The translations under genes were made by a program, and so were the position numbers. From Bacteroidales bacterium (lineage in GTDB: Bacteria > Bacteroidota > Bacteroidia > Bacteroidales > VadinHA17): a stretch of DNA of 6,873 nt. The DNA lies in contig JAFGXK010000044.1 of the NCBI GenBank assembly GCA_016936695.1, forward strand, positions 1-6,873, in the 5' to 3' direction. The notes under the pieces are model-generated. The model saw only the letters and a program-made list of their open reading frames with translations, had not been told where the DNA came from and did no database searches. Of the stretch, positions 6,461 to 6,873 are shown one piece after another (the stretch's first letter is position 1; each line of letters starts with the position of its first letter).

Positions 6461-6873
6461 TTTTTGTTTCTTATAAGACTGGTTAGCAAAAATCCGGCCA
6501 GGAAGATTGTCGTGGTGCCGAAAACTATTGTCAGATTGGAGTGGAACGGACTCTTGAATGCCCCCATGTTTCCATCCGTGAATATGATGGGAGAGAGGCT
6601 CATCCAGACAATCAGGATGACCCCGAGAATCACCCCGGTTACTGCCTCGGTTTTTCCAGACTTTTTAACGATAAAACCAAGCAGGAAGAGGCCCAGCATC
6701 CCGCCGCTGAAAATTGAAGCGAGAGCCCACCAGGCATCGAGGACGCTTTCGACTCCCACAAGCAGAATTGCAATTACGATTCCGAGAATCCCCGTGATCA
6801 GTGATGAGATTCTCAGTACTTTCATTGAAGATTTTTCACTGGCCTGTTTGTTGAAATACCTCTTATAATAATC
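6457..6873 (-). CDS. Sodium:solute symporter (SSS family), C-terminal part, cut by the window edge
   Basis: The frame is open from the right edge to a TGA at 6457-6459, giving 138 residues of a protein whose start lies outside the window. The ATG at 6823-6825 is internal: the 16 codons before it (beginning DYYKRYF) continue the family's cytoplasmic loop, where DxYKRYF is typical of SSS transporters. Four hydrophobic segments follow, beginning near ISSLITGILG, ALASIFSGGMLGLF, AVTGVILGVI and LTIVFGTTTI. The LDAWW-x-L-x-x-IFSGGMLGLFLLG signature is characteristic of the sialic acid/sugar branch of Na+-driven symporters. It is an inner-membrane transporter, and its stop overlaps the start of the BNR gene, so the two are co-expressed and probably handle the same released sugar. 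The substrate cannot be read from this fragment. Confidence 0.88.
   Translation of the reverse strand, partial: DYYKRYFNKQASEKSSMKVLRISSLITGILGIVIAILLVGVESVLDAWWALASIFSGGMLGLFLLGFIVKKSGKTEAVTGVILGVILIVWMSLSPIIFTDGNMGAFKSPFHSNLTIVFGTTTIFLAGFLLTSLIRNKK

Overview
The window looks like a chromosomal stretch of an anaerobic or facultative member of the Bacteroidota, probably a Bacteroidales/Marinilabiliales-type environmental lineage. This rests on gene content (Bacteroidota-style secreted BNR protein paired with an SSS symporter, long class V aminotransferase), on the near absence of well-placed Shine-Dalgarno sequences, on a TAnnTTTG-type -7 box upstream of one gene, and on a CAGCAAC-type intergenic tandem repeat of a kind I associate with this phylum. 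The species cannot be named from the sequence.

Layout. Positions 1-94 are a 7-bp tandem repeat that runs off the left edge. It is followed, 23 bp later, by a complete formate dehydrogenase catalytic subunit on the + strand (118-2838). A perfect 36-nt inverted repeat with A and T tracts (2857-2892) serves as a bidirectional terminator between that gene and an oppositely transcribed tRNA-Lys(CTT) (2894-2966). Upstream of the tRNA on the same minus strand is a 501-residue class V aminotransferase/cysteine desulfurase-like enzyme (3057-4562) with its own candidate promoter. A divergent 266-bp intergenic region separates it from a PrxQ/Bcp-type peroxiredoxin on the + strand (4829-5314). This converges on a minus-strand pair: the 3' end of a sodium:solute symporter gene (6457-right edge) overlapping by ATGA a secreted BNR-repeat sialidase-like protein (5387-6460).

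How the genes relate. The window is a mosaic of at least four independent transcription units, not one pathway. The formate dehydrogenase is the last gene of its unit and would pass electrons from formate through N-terminal Fe-S clusters to a partner not present here. The symporter and BNR protein form a plausible glycan cleavage and uptake pair. The aminotransferase and peroxiredoxin stand alone. I found no CRISPR array, insertion sequence, phage gene or recognisable new defence system. The points most worth a second look are the missing His/Cys cluster ligands in the formate dehydrogenase, the altered arginine-triad motif of the sialidase-like protein, the double-cysteine loop of the aminotransferase, and the atypical peroxidatic motif of the peroxiredoxin.
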